Shown: piece by piece, positions 50,001 through 60,635 of the stretch
Layout: every line of letters begins with the position of its first letter
How positions within the stretch are numbered: position 1 is the first letter of the stretch
From: Asterias rubens
Lineage: Eukaryota; Echinodermata; Asteroidea; Forcipulatida; Asteriidae
Direction: 5' to 3'
DNA: 64,000 nt
NCBI RefSeq assembly: GCF_902459465.1
Contig: NC_047076.1
Location: 4,911,488 to 4,975,487 of the forward strand
The notes under the pieces: model-generated
Seen by the model: only the letters and a program-made list of their open reading frames with translations
Databases searched by the model: none
Told to the model about the DNA's origin: nothing
Translations under genes and position numbers: made by a program

Positions 50001-52946
50001 AACAGCTCCGTGCAGGCTAACACAAGTGTATATGCACGTACACGTGTTGTGTACAATGTGTATGCACGTACACGTGTTGTGTGCATGCACAATGATGACG
50101 TGTGTATCTATATTTAGCGCGCTGCGTTTATAACGAGGTTCGGATAATACGAGGAAAATGGGCCAGTCCGGCGGACCTCGTTATAACGGGAGTCGACTGT
50201 ACATGGTGATATGTAAATGAATAGGTCTCATACTTCAAAAAACAATGCTCCACAACTTGCACGAAAACACAAAGTGTGACAGAACTGAGCTATATAAAAA
50301 GCCATAACTAACTATGGTGTTAAATTAACAACCATTGCAACTTACATTTCTGTCTTCTATAACTGAACTTTGATTGCTAACAATGGCTCCAATTTGGCTT
50401 GTTGGAGGTCTGGAGTTGAAATATTCTGTTGACTCTTCGTTGGTAAGCTTCTCCACACGCCCCTCGATGCGGACCTTTTAGTTGAGGAAATGTAACAACA
50501 AGGAAAAAACAACATCTATTAAAGTAGACTATGTAGGACTTGAACCTGCGACCTCCAGATTAAAGTGCCTGTGTTCTACCAACTGAGCTATCTAGCCTTT
50601 AAGACCCTTGACACTATTGGTAATTGTCAAAGACCAGTCTTCTCACTTGGTGTATCTCAACATATGCATAAAATAACAAACCTGTGAACATTTTTAGCTC
50701 AATTGGTCATCGAAGTTGCGACATAATAATGAAAGAAAAAACACCCTTGCCACATGAAGTTGTGTGCTTTCAGTATTTGATTTCAGGACCTCAAAACCTA
50801 ATTCTGAGGTCTTGAAATCAAATTCGTGGAAAAAATACTTCTTTCTCGAAAACTACGTTACTTCAGAGGGAGCGGTTTCTCATAATGTTTTATATTATAA
50901 CACCCCTTGCAAGTATTCTGCCTGCTCATTGGTTTAGAGCGCGTCACATGACATGTCTTAGTTTTGCTAGACGACGGCCGTGTGATAGTGCGTTGGTTAG
51001 CACACGGCGTGCAGTACCCAGACGTCCGTTGCGTGTACGAGGATGATAAATTAATTAGTCTGTAACCATTTCGGATTGCACGACACTACATGCAGCACAG
51101 TAAAAGTGTTTGCAATCTGTATTCGCGTTGTCCGTGGATTGTAGCATTCAGGTCTGTAACTAAATAATAATAGTACAGTATTTAGAAATGTTTGGGGTGT
51201 TATAAAACAAATATTGACTGCTTTTACTCGTGCAATGGTTAAAAACTATGACTCCCTCGGTGATCCCCGTAGCGTTCTATTTTCCCTCGGCTTCGCCTCA
51301 GGAAAATAGAATGCTCCGGGGATCACCTCGGGAGTCATAGTTTTAACCATAGCACTCGAAACAGTCAATATTTGTATACTATCAACCTCTCCCCATAACT
51401 TGTAAGTAAGGTTTTATGCTAATAATAATTTTGAGTAATTACCAATAGTGTCCACTGCCTTTAATGTTGGCAGCTTTTCTATTTTGTCAATATCTTTGTT
51501 CAGGTTAAGAGGAACTTATGAGGTTACTTACCGAGCGACTTAGAGCCTCCCAATAGAAAACCAGTGACGCAAATGGATTCTCTGCCTGTGAACAAAACAT
51601 TGAGTTGCTACAATTACCTCAGAGGGAGAACCTTAACTGAAACTTGAAGTTTTTTCTATGTTATGATTTTCCTGCAAACAATGATTACAACCAAGTTACT
51701 GTGTTCAAGTGGTTAGACTGCAGGACTTGCAATCAAAAGGTTTTGGGGTCGAATCCCCCCGCTATCCGCTGATTTCACAATGACTAGAACAAATATTGTC
51801 GTCTAGTTAGTTTCTTGATTTGTGTTATTCACAATTATAGATGTTAAACCAATGTTTGTGAGAGAGATTGGCTGTTGCCATGGTGTTTATATCCCTTGTG
51901 GGAGTTTTCTGAGTTCCCTTGACGGGAAGATCATTCAAACAAACAAACAAACAAACTGGCAGGGGAAATTTGAATGATTGCGTACCAGTTCTTTTCCTTT
52001 TCGACTGTCATAATTTGTGAAGAATCTAAAACCTCTCTTATCGTATCCCTTCAGTAGAACCATCCGAGCAGAAGGTTTTCCTTCCCTGTTTGAAAAACAA
52101 AAGAAAAAGAAATTCAAACAAATTTCTCATATATTGATAAAAACAGTATAATCTTGATAAAAACAGCATAAACTTGATAAAAACAATATATATGCATACA
52201 GTCAAGCAGCATTATTAAGCAAAAAATGATCTAACATTAGCACTACTGGGGTGGATTTCACAAAGAGTTAAAGATGCTATGTCAGATTTTTGGCCGATTT
52301 TACCCCAAAATTTTGATTTAAAATTCAATGGGTATTTTGATGGGGGTCGAGAAAGTTACAAGCTTTCATTTTAGCCATTGCTCGAAAAAGTCTGCCAATT
52401 ATTAGTAGCAGTGAAATAAAGTGCTCAAAATTAGTTTATGTCGGGATCCCGACAATATATCAAAGCCTGCTGAAAGCTACATTGTAACATACAGCTTGTT
52501 AAAAAGTTGCGATAACGTAATCCTCCTGCACCGGCTCCGCCATTGGCAGGAGGGTTACGTTATCGCAACTACTTGTTAAAGTGATCTTACTTGGTTGCTG
52601 TTGCAAGAGTCATGGCATTTGCTTCCCCTATACTGTCCACTTTTGACGCTTCCTTAAACCACTCCGCAAACTGGGCAATCGGTTCTCTCGCAACTAAGTT
52701 GTTCTCTTGAAATGACTCGTGTGAGGCTTTGTACGCCTTGCGCATCCCTGCCACGTCGATCCCATTGGTGCTGCTAACAATTCCAGACATCGCGTCGTTA
52801 TGTGTGGGGATGTTTCTGGCAGAATGAAATTGTTGACGACTCCACCGCGAACAGAGACGACTGTGATTATGTGCGACAGACTGCCGATGAATTGATAGGC
52901 ACCCAAACAGTCCTTTATTGATCGAACGGTACACAAAAGTTGTCAT
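47060..52946 (-). CDS. PNPO: PNPO, pyridoxamine/pyridoxine-5'-phosphate oxidase
   Basis: FMN-dependent enzyme that makes pyridoxal phosphate from PNP or PMP, the last step of vitamin B6 salvage. Exons are 52591-52946, 51986-52085, 51532-51585, 50346-50474, 48311-48387 and 47060-47225, totalling 882 nt and 293 residues (human 261). Landmarks are [106 protein letters not shown] and the C-terminal ERLSP. The FMN- and phosphate-binding Arg/Lys and RLHDR motifs are intact. The N-terminus is about 60 residues longer than the conserved core and rich in Arg and Ser, so mitochondrial targeting is possible. A strong acceptor (TTTTCTTTCAG) lies 7 nt before the ATG, so a non-coding first exon is likely further right. 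Confidence 0.95.
48484..50245 (+). mobile_element. SINE (copy E), split by a DNA transposon
   Basis: The head is at 48486-48570 (TGTGGCTGAGCAAATAAGAG; B-box-like GGGTTCGAGATCC), and the body continues to ACAGCAGCTTGTAAACCATTA at 48728. It resumes at 50200 with TACATGGTGATATGTAAATG and GAATAGGTCTCATAC. Joined across the insertion it matches the complement of 39835-39900. It lies in PNPO intron 4. Confidence 0.8.
48729..50199. mobile_element. pogo/Tigger-like DNA transposon, non-autonomous, TA target
   Basis: The 1471-bp element begins CAGTCGACTCCCGTTATTAC and ends GTTATAACGGGAGTCGACTG, flanked by TA on both sides. Inner repeats of ATAACGAGG lie near both ends. This is the style of Tigger/pogo elements of the Tc1/mariner superfamily. 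The frames inside (49037-49366, 49699-49932) do not look like transposase, so it is probably an internally replaced derivative. Confidence 0.85.
50528..50598 (-). other. tRNA-Lys-like sequence (SINE head)
   Basis: The minus strand reads GGCTAGATAGCTCAGTTGGT and later GGTCGCAGGTTCAAGTCC, the A and B boxes of a Lys-type tRNA. Arm pairing is imperfect. Similar pieces lie at 14711-14800 and 27925-27965, which suggests a dispersed element rather than a working tRNA. Confidence 0.5.
50599..51464. mobile_element. MITE, TTAAAGGCACTGGACAC family (copy 8), with a nested insertion
   Basis: The family sequence runs to about 50895 (AATGTTTTATAT) and resumes at about 51376 (TACTATCAACCTCTCCCC), ending at CCACTGCCTTTAA. 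Inside are a TATAACACCCC...GGGGTGTTATA inverted pair (50896-51204) and a long palindrome (51208-51372) with arms from CAAATATTGACTG to CAGTCAATATTTG. PNPO intron 3. Confidence 0.85.
51705..51770 (+). other. tRNA-like sequence, probably a SINE remnant
   Basis: TTCAAGTGGTTAGACTGCAG and GGGGTCGAATCCCCC are tRNA A- and B-box-like. The 5' acceptor stem does not pair with the 3' side, so I do not call a functional tRNA. Confidence 0.4.
52504..52571. mobile_element. Snapback mini-element, copy 3 (68 bp), PNPO intron 1
   Basis: Arms AGTTGCGATAACGTAATCC and GGGTTACGTTATCGCAACT. The 9-bp direct repeat CTTGTTAAA flanks it (52495-52503 and 52572-52580). It sits about 10 nt from the exon 1 donor. Confidence 0.9.
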
Positions 52947-52953
52947 CAGCAAC

Positions 52954-54931
52954 CTGAAAGAAAAAAATATAGCTCCTCAGCTTCAAATATGTAAATGGAA
53001 TTATTCCAGAAAAAGGACAACATGGCGTTTGCATTACTTTATTTTTATGGAGAAACTCAGTAGGTGGATTGGTCCTGAGACCTTAAGTTTATAGTGATTA
53101 CCGCCTGGTTTGTAAATTTTGCTGAATGGCCAACAAGGCATCGTGGACGGAAAGTCATCAGAGCACCTTTCCTGCAATGCCTTTCGAACGACCATTCCGC
53201 AAAACCAACCAGGCGGATTGGCGATCTTTGTTATGTGTAAACTTACCCCATTATTTAATACCTGATCTAATGAAGCTCTGGACCCAATTTCCAGGCAGGA
53301 GAGTACATCGTCATCGTGTACTACATGGGAGTCTGTATCTGGTTCAATACTGCAATCAATCTCCCAATGTGGGGACGTATAGGTTGCAGGTGTGTGGTGC
53401 TGGGGACTCTAATTATTATAATGCGCTCTACTTTTGATATTTAACAGGTTTGAGTTGTGTACTACACAGTGTAGACTTTTTTTTGAAAATATCAGGTAAA
53501 AAGGAGCTTCTCTCACTCAGTCATTCTCTCACACACAGCACAGCAGATGGGAAGAGGTTCCGTTCTGCTGTACGGACCCATCATATTCATTGCGACTATA
53601 ATAGAGCAATCGTTACCAAGAATAAGGATCCAGCAGGGGAAAAAACCATTATGTACTCACAGAGTTTAGCTTCTGTTGGGAAAAAAATTGTTGATCTTTT
53701 CTCTGCAACAAACACACACAAATACTGCTGTGCTGACTGACTGACTAATCGGCCAAAATATTGTGCACATCATACGTCGTACACACACACACAACCGGCC
53801 CGGGCGATACACAAAGGTCCCCGGAATAGTTCATTTTAAAAGAGGGGTTTCTAAACTCACAAAAAAATACATTTTTAAAGAACTTCTCTGCTTTTATCCA
53901 GTTGATTTACCAAATAACTTTTGTGACGTAAAACAGAATCTTTGAGTTAATATTTGTACAGCTGTTTGTTGAAAAAAGGTTGAATAATACGCGGGTGACT
54001 CACACTTGTGTTTAGAATTCCCCCAATTTGTTTTAATGAATTATTCCTTATGCAACGCTTTAAAAGCACGATTTGTGACGCAAGTGCGCGATTGTGATTA
54101 TGCAAGAGAATAATATTATTCGTGGTGGTTCTGTTAAATTTTAGAATTTGTGCCAATATTTTTGCTAAAATTTACAACAAAAAGGTCCATGTGCTTATTT
54201 TTGCCTCACCATAATCTGTTGAGGATAATTATTATTTTCCCTTTTTATGAGCGGTGGCGAGATTTTCAGGCAGGCACTGAGAGGGCCCGGGTTATAAGCT
54301 ATTTTTATGGGATAACTAATAACCATGGAATATTAATTATTTCTGACGGAGGCAAGTCGGGGTTTTGGAGAATATTTGTCAATTATTTTACAAAGGCTGC
54401 TATTATGTTTTTAGATTTTAGGGCAGATGTTTAGACAAAGCTAATTGAATAGGTGACCCTTCATATAATATTGATCTATTTACCAGGAAAATCTTACTTG
54501 ATCCATTTAACCATCCAAAGATGTAAGCATCTGACCTGACCTCACAGCAAATTGCCGGAAACTAAATCCCATGAAGACTGGCAATGACAAAATTTACTTT
54601 TAACTTCCAAGTTCATCTTGTTCCCTATGTGCTACATCGAAGAAAATTACTTGTTTTCAAAGCACAAATAAAGACCAGACTACCCCCCCCCCCCAATCCT
54701 TATACAGCCTCATCAGCTTGGGAACAAATAAACACAATCAAAATCTAAACAAAAGTAAAGGTTGATTCCCAATTGGTTATTTATTTTGTCAAATCATCAA
54801 AAATGTTCTTTCTCTTCAAAGTTAACCATCTTACTATTGTTACAAAGTTTACAAGTTCAAAACAACATAAATGGAATATTGAGCTAAACACAAATGGAAT
54901 AAGTTTAGCCTTAAACTAATTCTATTTTAAT
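52954..54931. other. Upstream region of PNPO, no gene recognised
   Basis: It probably contains the PNPO promoter and a non-coding exon; the region 53100-53225 with flanking CCGCCTGGTT / ACCAGGCGG is a weak candidate. A poly-C run of 10 lies near 54684. Frames at 53126-53437 and 54150-54434 show no known domain. Confidence 0.45.
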
Positions 54932-55125
54932 GTGGACACTATTGGTAATTATTACTCAAAATAATTGTAAGCATAAACACTTCCTTGGTAACACACAATG
55001 GAGAGCTGTTTATAGTATAAAACATGGTGAGAAATGACTCCCTCTGAAGTAATGTAGTTTTTTGAAAAAGAAACGATTTTTTTACTAAAAATGATTGAAT
55101 TGAATTTGAGACCTCTCCAGCTGAA
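54932..55125. mobile_element. MITE, TTAAAGGCACTGGACAC family (copy 9), left half
   Basis: GTGGACACTATTGGTAATTA, AATGGAGAGCTGTTTATAGT and TGACTCCCTCTGAAGTAA are family blocks. The right half is absent. Confidence 0.75.
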
Positions 55126-55319
55126 AACATGTGTTACGTTGGTGTTAAGGGTTTAATACAAATGGTTTTCTCAAATGGGGACGCAAAGACATCACATTAG
55201 ACTTAAATTACAATTTGTGAATTAAGAATTTCCGCAAAAAAAAAACTACAAAATTTCTCGCAAATGCTGATTAAAGGAGGTATTTTCATTTGAAAAGTCG
55301 TTGCCACAAAGTGTTTTAT

Positions 55320-55592
55320 CCACATGATTTTTTTCTGAGAGTCGACTTGTTGATGTTGTTGGCGTGTTAAGTTACTTTTTGATAAAAAGATTTCCTCAAA
55401 AGCCACACTCAAATTCTTTCTTTAAAGTGCTGACATGCTATAAAAGATCATGTGATTTCTAAATGAGAAGAATTCTCTTAAAACCTCACAATCAGATAGT
55501 TCACAGTCTGTGGATACGCTGATGGATTGTCAAATAACTTTTACATGTAAAGGCTTTTCCAACAACAGTCACAAACAATAAATTGGCTTCTT
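55320..55592 (-). pseudogene. Decayed C2H2 fingers 3' of the zinc-finger gene
   Basis: Just past the stop, another frame reads GKAFTCKSYLTIHQRIH, a zinc-finger C-terminal half. Further on, FLSKSNLTRQQHQQV (about 55345-55395) resembles another finger whose first His is now Gln. The TGA at 55593 falls where a TGEKP linker would be, so indels probably ended a longer array. Confidence 0.65.
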
Positions 55593-57071
55593 TCAATGTG
55601 TGTGGACCAGCTTATGGCATGTCACGCTACCTTTCTGTGAGAAGGATTTTCCACAAATATCGCAAATAAATGGCTTCTCGCCAGTGTGGACCAGCTTATG
55701 GCATGTCATGTTACTTTTTTGTGAGAAGAATTTTCCACAAATATCACAATCAAATGGCTTCTCTCCAGTGTGGATACGCTGATGGTGTGTCAGGTGACTT
55801 TTTCGTGAGAAGGATTTTCCACAAATGTCACAAAAAAATGGCTTCTCTCCAGTGTGGATATGCTGATGGCGTATCACACTACCTTTCTGTGAGAAGGATT
55901 TTCCACAAATATCGCAAATAAATGGCTTCTCGCCAGTGTGGACCAGCTTATGGTATGTCACGCTACTTTTTTTTGAAAAGAATTTTCCACAAATATCGCA
56001 ATCAAATGGCTTCTCTCCAGTGTGGATATACTGATGGCGTGTCAGGTGACTTTTTCGTGAGAAGGATTTTCCACAAATGTCACAAAAAAATGGCTTCTCT
56101 CCAGTGTGGATATACTGATGGCGTATCAGGAGACTTTTTTGTGAGAAGGATTTTCCACAAATGTCGCAAACATAACGATTCTCTCCAGTGTGGACCAGCA
56201 AATGGCATGTCAGGAGACTTTTTCGTGAGAAGGATTTTCCACAAATGTCACAAAAAAATGGCTTCTCTCCAGTGTGGATATGCTGATGGCGTGTCAGGTG
56301 ACTTTTTCGTGAGAAGGATTTTCCACAAATGTCGCAAACATAACAATTCTCTCCAGTGTGGACCAGCTTATGGCATGTCAGGAGACTTTTTCGTGAGAAG
56401 GATTTTCCACAAATGTCACAAACAAAAGGTTTCTCTCCACTGTGGATAAGCTGATGTTGTGTCAGGTTACCTTTGGACGAGAAGGATTTCCCACAAATAT
56501 CACCAAAAAATAGTTTCTCTCCAGTGTGGATTTGCTGATGGACTGTCCATTCAGCCTCAGATGGGAAAGCTTTTTCACACAGATCACAAACAAATGGTTT
56601 CTTTTCAGTGTGGATTTGCTGATGGACTGTCCGCTCAGCCTCAGATGGGAAAGCTTTTCCACAAATATCACAAACAAATGGTTTCTCTCCTGTGTGGATT
56701 TGCTGATGGACTGTCCACTTAGCCTCAGATGGGAAAGCTTTTCCACAATGATCACAAACAAATGGTTTCTCTCCAGTGTGGATTTGCTGATGGACTGTCC
56801 ACTTAGCCTCAGAGGGGAAAGCTTTTCCACAAAGATCACAAACAAATGGTTTCTCTCCAGGGTGGATTTGCTGGTGGACTAACCGCTTAGCCTCAGATGG
56901 GAAAGCTTTTCCACAATTATCATCAACAAAGTGACTAGTGTAATCATGCTGATGGTCTGTCTGATTAATTTTTCTGCACAGTTCAGACACGGCCAATTTT
57001 GTTCCTAAGCTCACGAACAGACGACGCTTTTGAAAACCCTCTAGCAAGATGCCACTTGCTAACTTCTCCAT
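55593..57071 (-). CDS. C2H2 zinc-finger protein, 16 fingers
   Basis: A single open exon of 492 residues, probably a DNA-binding nuclear protein; no orthologue is named because such arrays evolve fast. The N-terminus (MEKLASGILLEGF..., about 48 residues) has no KRAB or BTB signature. Sixteen finger units follow, joined mostly by HTGEKPF linkers. Finger 1 lacks its first Cys (VDDNC) and finger 6 has Gly in that place (FFGDIC). Fingers 1-5 are nearly identical (CGKAFPSEAKWTVHQQIH) and replace the core Leu with Trp or Arg; fingers 7-16 are classical (GKSFSRKSHLTRHQHIH type). An in-frame TAA at 57084-57086 supports the ATG at 57071. A minus-strand donor (AAAAAAG/GTAAGT, near 57808) could belong to a non-coding first exon. 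Confidence 0.9.
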   Translation of the reverse strand: MEKLASGILLEGFQKRRLFVSLGTKLAVSELCRKINQTDHQHDYTSHFVDDNCGKAFPSEAKRLVHQQIHPGEKPFVCDLCGKAFPSEAKWTVHQQIHTGEKPFVCDHCGKAFPSEAKWTVHQQIHTGEKPFVCDICGKAFPSEAERTVHQQIHTEKKPFVCDLCEKAFPSEAEWTVHQQIHTGEKLFFGDICGKSFSSKGNLTQHQLIHSGEKPFVCDICGKSFSRKSLLTCHKLVHTGENCYVCDICGKSFSRKSHLTRHQHIHTGEKPFFCDICGKSFSRKSLLTCHLLVHTGENRYVCDICGKSFSQKSLLIRHQYIHTGEKPFFCDICGKSFSRKSHLTRHQYIHTGEKPFDCDICGKFFSKKSSVTYHKLVHTGEKPFICDICGKSFSQKGSVIRHQHIHTGEKPFFCDICGKSFSRKSHLTHHQRIHTGEKPFDCDICGKFFSQKSNMTCHKLVHTGEKPFICDICGKSFSQKGSVTCHKLVHTH

Positions 57072-57086
57072 CACGATTGTCAATTA

Positions 57087-57974
57087 ATATTTGCTCTCCT
57101 GTTTTTTCTTCTTTGTTGTGAAGACCATTTTTGTAACTCATCAACAGAATCTGCTAGTAGACACATGCATAGTCCCCAGCAACACCTGGACTATACCATT
57201 AATCTGCAGGGGTAGACAAAGGGGTTTCAAAGTTCAAAAGCGCCCTCTTTATTCTATAGACAAACATTACGCTTCAAGTAGTTGCTTCGTCCAGTTTTAA
57301 ATACAGTTTTTAAATTTGTGTTGGTATTTGACTGGAAATTGAAATGTTGCCATGAAAGAAGATTTTTTATTTTTTTAAAGAAGCCATGTGACACTTTTTA
57401 TTTAATTTTTTATTTTTTTATTTTTTTGCAAATGACCATGGTAATTTTTAAAATGTCATAAAAATATTTTGAATAAAACGAAGACAACTGCTGGCTATAG
57501 AGTCATACACAGAGTCTCAAAGAACACTTGTATTGTAGTCACTGCAGATGTTTCTCCCACGTATGGCTTCACCGGGAAACCATTCTTTCTCGTTTACCTT
57601 GAAAACAGGAAAAACTCAAAACAAATGGGACCAGTTGTGAGTTGTTGAAGTCATCGAAGCCTTATTTTTTTAAAGTTTCTAGAACTAGAAACTTACTAGG
57701 GTATGGCTGACACAAAATAAGGAGGAAATAAATCGAACATTTACAATGATACTTACATGGGATGACTAATGGAAACTGGCACAATAATGTGGAGAAACTT
57801 AACTTACCTTTTTTGAAAGACTTGAAATAAGAAACACCGCGAAGTGCCAAATCAAAAAAAACATCCGCTGCTAAAACTTTGTTTCTTGTGCAGCGCCCTC
57901 AAGCGTCAAGTTTGATCGATTATGTGGGGGGGGGGCGGTTGGGTAGGGTAGGGGTAGGTAACAGCCTACACAAT
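57087..57974. other. Upstream region of the zinc-finger gene
   Basis: No coding sequence recognised. T/A-rich runs lie at 57365-57430. A minus-strand sequence at about 57809-57880 ending in a good donor GTAAGT may be a 5' UTR exon. A G10 run lies near 57926. Confidence 0.4.
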
Positions 57975-58215
57975 AGTCTTGGTTCCAAGACCATTGGTGT
58001 TGCGCGGTCACACACAACCAACGTTCCGATTATGCACGGCAAAAACTAGTTACTGTACACGCTTGTAATGAACGAACGCTAGCGGGCGCTCTGTAGAGAT
58101 CCGGAAATCAGAGAAACAGAATGCCCGCTAGCGTTCGTTCATTACAAGCGTGTACAGTTTTTGCCGTGCATAATCGGAATGAACACCAATGGTCGTGGAA
58201 CCAAGACTACCTACA
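57975..58215. repeat. Foldback element, ~100-bp arms
   Basis: CCGATTATGCACGGCAAAAA and CGCTTGTAATGAACGAACGC in the left arm recur inverted in the right arm at 58119-58180. The outer ends CAAGACCATTGGTGTT and AACACCAATGGTCGTG also match. Confidence 0.9.
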
Positions 58216-58741
58216 CAATAGAGCAAGGAAAGCTCTTACTGCCTGGATTGATGGTTTCCGGTTTGTTACCTAGCTACCAAATGAAATGACATGAAAAAAA
58301 TATCTGTGTATAGTTTACCCAACAAAACGCAGAAAGCTCAGAGCTTCCGTGGTCTTACATGTAGGTACAAATAGTTTCTACCTTCATGGTCTTAGTTAGC
58401 TCCCTTGACCCCCACCTGAAACCCATCTTCGATGTCACAGAAATATTTCCTGTAAATTTAGAAGATAGATCTGAAATGCATCAAACAAAGTGTGCCTAAT
58501 TTTTGTCCCGACCCCTGCATAGCGCTAAAAAGCTCAGAGCTCAGAGACTTCCTCTTTGGCCCCTCCATGGGCCATGGACGCGCCCAAGTGTGTGGGGGCA
58601 GGCCGCGCCGGCGGATGGGCTCCACCCCCAGGACCCCCAGACTTGATTTTTGTTCACCCTATTATAGTAAAACGCCAAGACGGGCTGACAGCAACTCCGG
58701 GACTCCCCTCTGTGCACCGTACCTAGCCCCTATAGACACAC

Positions 58742-59010
58742 CCCAGGTCAAAATTCGAGTTGAACCTAGTTAAACTGGGTTCAACTGGAACTAGTTGAAA
58801 CCAGTTGATAAACTAGTTAAACACAGTTAAAACCAGTTGGTTTAATATGGAAAATGGACAGACACCAACTGGTTTATAATTTAAACTCAGTTGAACACAG
58901 TTAAACCTAGTCAAAACCAGTTGGTTAATATGGAAAATGGACGAGTTTGGTCACTATCCAGTTGAACCAGTTGACCCCAGTTAACTAGGTTCAACTGGAA
59001 TTTTGACCAG
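58742..59010. repeat. Foldback rich in CCAGTTGAA/TTCAACTGG motifs
   Basis: The left end AGGTCAAAATTCGAGTTGAA is inverted at 58992-59008 (TTCAACTGGAATTTTGACC). The middle is two near-copies of a unit with ACCAGTTGGTTTAATATGG and AATGGAC. No coding signal. Confidence 0.8.
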
Positions 59011-59129
59011 GGACCACCAAAATGGTTTCCAGTAAATAATATTGAGAAGATTGGATGGATCTGATTTGCTTCAAATGTGTGTCTATTTTTCTATGTCTGT
59101 TTTAGAACATGGTGGCTTGATTTTTCAAC

Positions 59130-59146
59130 CCCCCCCCCCCCCCCCC
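59130..59146. repeat. Poly-C tract (C17)
   Basis: A homopolymer run; two further C-rich stretches follow at about 59268 and 59556-59570. Confidence 0.9.
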
Positions 59147-59839
59147 TATGAGGCAGAGCTTCTGCACTTGGACCCCCTCCCAGAGGCCGTAAGTCATTAC
59201 TCCAAACAGAATCTCCTGCCACCTAATAGTAGTACAAAATCATGGATGAGTGTGCCATTTTGTAGTCCCCCCCCACGCCGGTTTAAAAAAATCCATAGAA
59301 ACGTCACTCTGGATGAATTGACAACCCCCTTTGACACTGTACACCGTACCTCCAGGCGATCCCGAGGGCGCCCTCTACTGAAAGTACATCACACGCGTGG
59401 TATTACAAAAACACAGAGCTGTGGATAAACAAACGCGACATTCCCTTCTATTTTCCCCTAATCTTGAAACCTCGCCCATACCCCAATCACTCGCTGTGCT
59501 TACCTTTAGGTTAGCACTTTATTTGATGATAAAGTAGTACATTTATTACAAAATGACCCCCCCCCCCACCCACCCCACACATAACGTCTGTATAATGGAA
59601 CGTAAACAAAACAACAGCTTCGGTTTTTATTTTTTATTTTAGGGGAAAGTCCCTTTGGTCATTTGCCTGCGTGAAAGTTGACCTTCTGATTGGTCAAAAA
59701 GTTGGTGTTGAATTATTCATCAGTAGTGATGTCAGCGCTTTTACTGCGCAAACTGAGTGCGTGGGGGGATGTTCGTCGTGTTTTATTTTGTGTGTGCTGT
59801 GTGGTATTACTGTGTGTGTGTACGTGTGTACAAAAATAT

Positions 59840-59899
59840 ATATTTAACTTGGAGTTGATGCCGAAGTTTTCCCAATACTTGAAGCAGGTTTGAGGTCAG
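59840..59899 (+). other. Possible 5' UTR exon with a good donor
   Basis: GAGGTCAG/GTAAGAACAC at 59899-59900 is a strong donor, preceded by a GATTGGTC CCAAT-box-like motif (59688) and GTGATGTCAGCGC (59727). A gene running right, beyond the window, could start here. No coding exon is seen. Confidence 0.25.
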
Positions 59900-60488
59900 G
59901 TAAGAACACAACGTATTAAAAAAACTACATTCATAGTGAGTACTACTTATTTCTACCCATTGATGAACACTAAAAATACGCCAAGTTAGACAGGAAGGTA
60001 AAATTATATTTTGATTCAGTCAGTATTCGTTCAAAAATAAAATGTGGCGTGCGTTCCGAGAGAGTGGTGGCTGACAAAGTAACACAGTGTGTAAACTAAA
60101 AATGTAAGGCACTTTATGCCTTTTGCAATGAGTCAGTGTCACTTTCGGCAAGGGTGCTAATGCATAGCAAGACTTTTCAACCTCGGATATGGAAATATTG
60201 TCAAGACCCTCTTGAATTGGCAGCAATTTTTGTTTTGCACTACAAATTTGTTAGTGCAAAATTGCCAGTGTCACATAAAATGGGGAATTTCTTTTCCTTC
60301 TGTTTTCTAATCGATTCAAAAAAGAGAATCCTAAAAACAAAAACGAAAATATTATCGAGGATGGCAGGTCTAAAGTGCAAAAAAACCAAACTGGTTTCAG
60401 TCTTGGTCTCGGACTTTAGCCGAATCGGGTCTCGACTACAAGTCAACTTGGGTACACTGTCCCTGATGAGGTATGTAATACTTGGCAA

Positions 60489-60635
60489 TAAGGTTTATCG
60501 CGATTCAGAAACGCAATGCATTGTGGGGCGGTTTCTATGCAGTTTCTACGACTTGCGCACGCAACGCCTATACCTTTGTGTGGGTTCAACAGCGCCCTCT
60601 CTTGACATTTTGCTATTTGCGATCAACCTTTTGGA
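60489..60635. mobile_element. MITE, AAGGTTTATCGCG family, copy 2 (intact, 147 bp)
   Basis: It starts AAGGTTTATCGCGATTCAG and ends TTTGCGATCAACCTT. The inner block GTGTGGGTTCAACAGCGCCC is shared with 17172-17419. Confidence 0.85.

Noticed and set aside
50528-50598. Functional tRNA-Lys gene
   Set aside because: A and B boxes are present, but the stems pair poorly and similar degraded pieces occur elsewhere; treated as a SINE head.
55600-56882. Plus-strand frames opposite the zinc-finger gene
   Set aside because: Antisense shadows of the repeated finger codons.
59042-59428. 128-codon frame with a Pro run
   Set aside because: The Pro run is just the C17 tract; no domain, no splice context.
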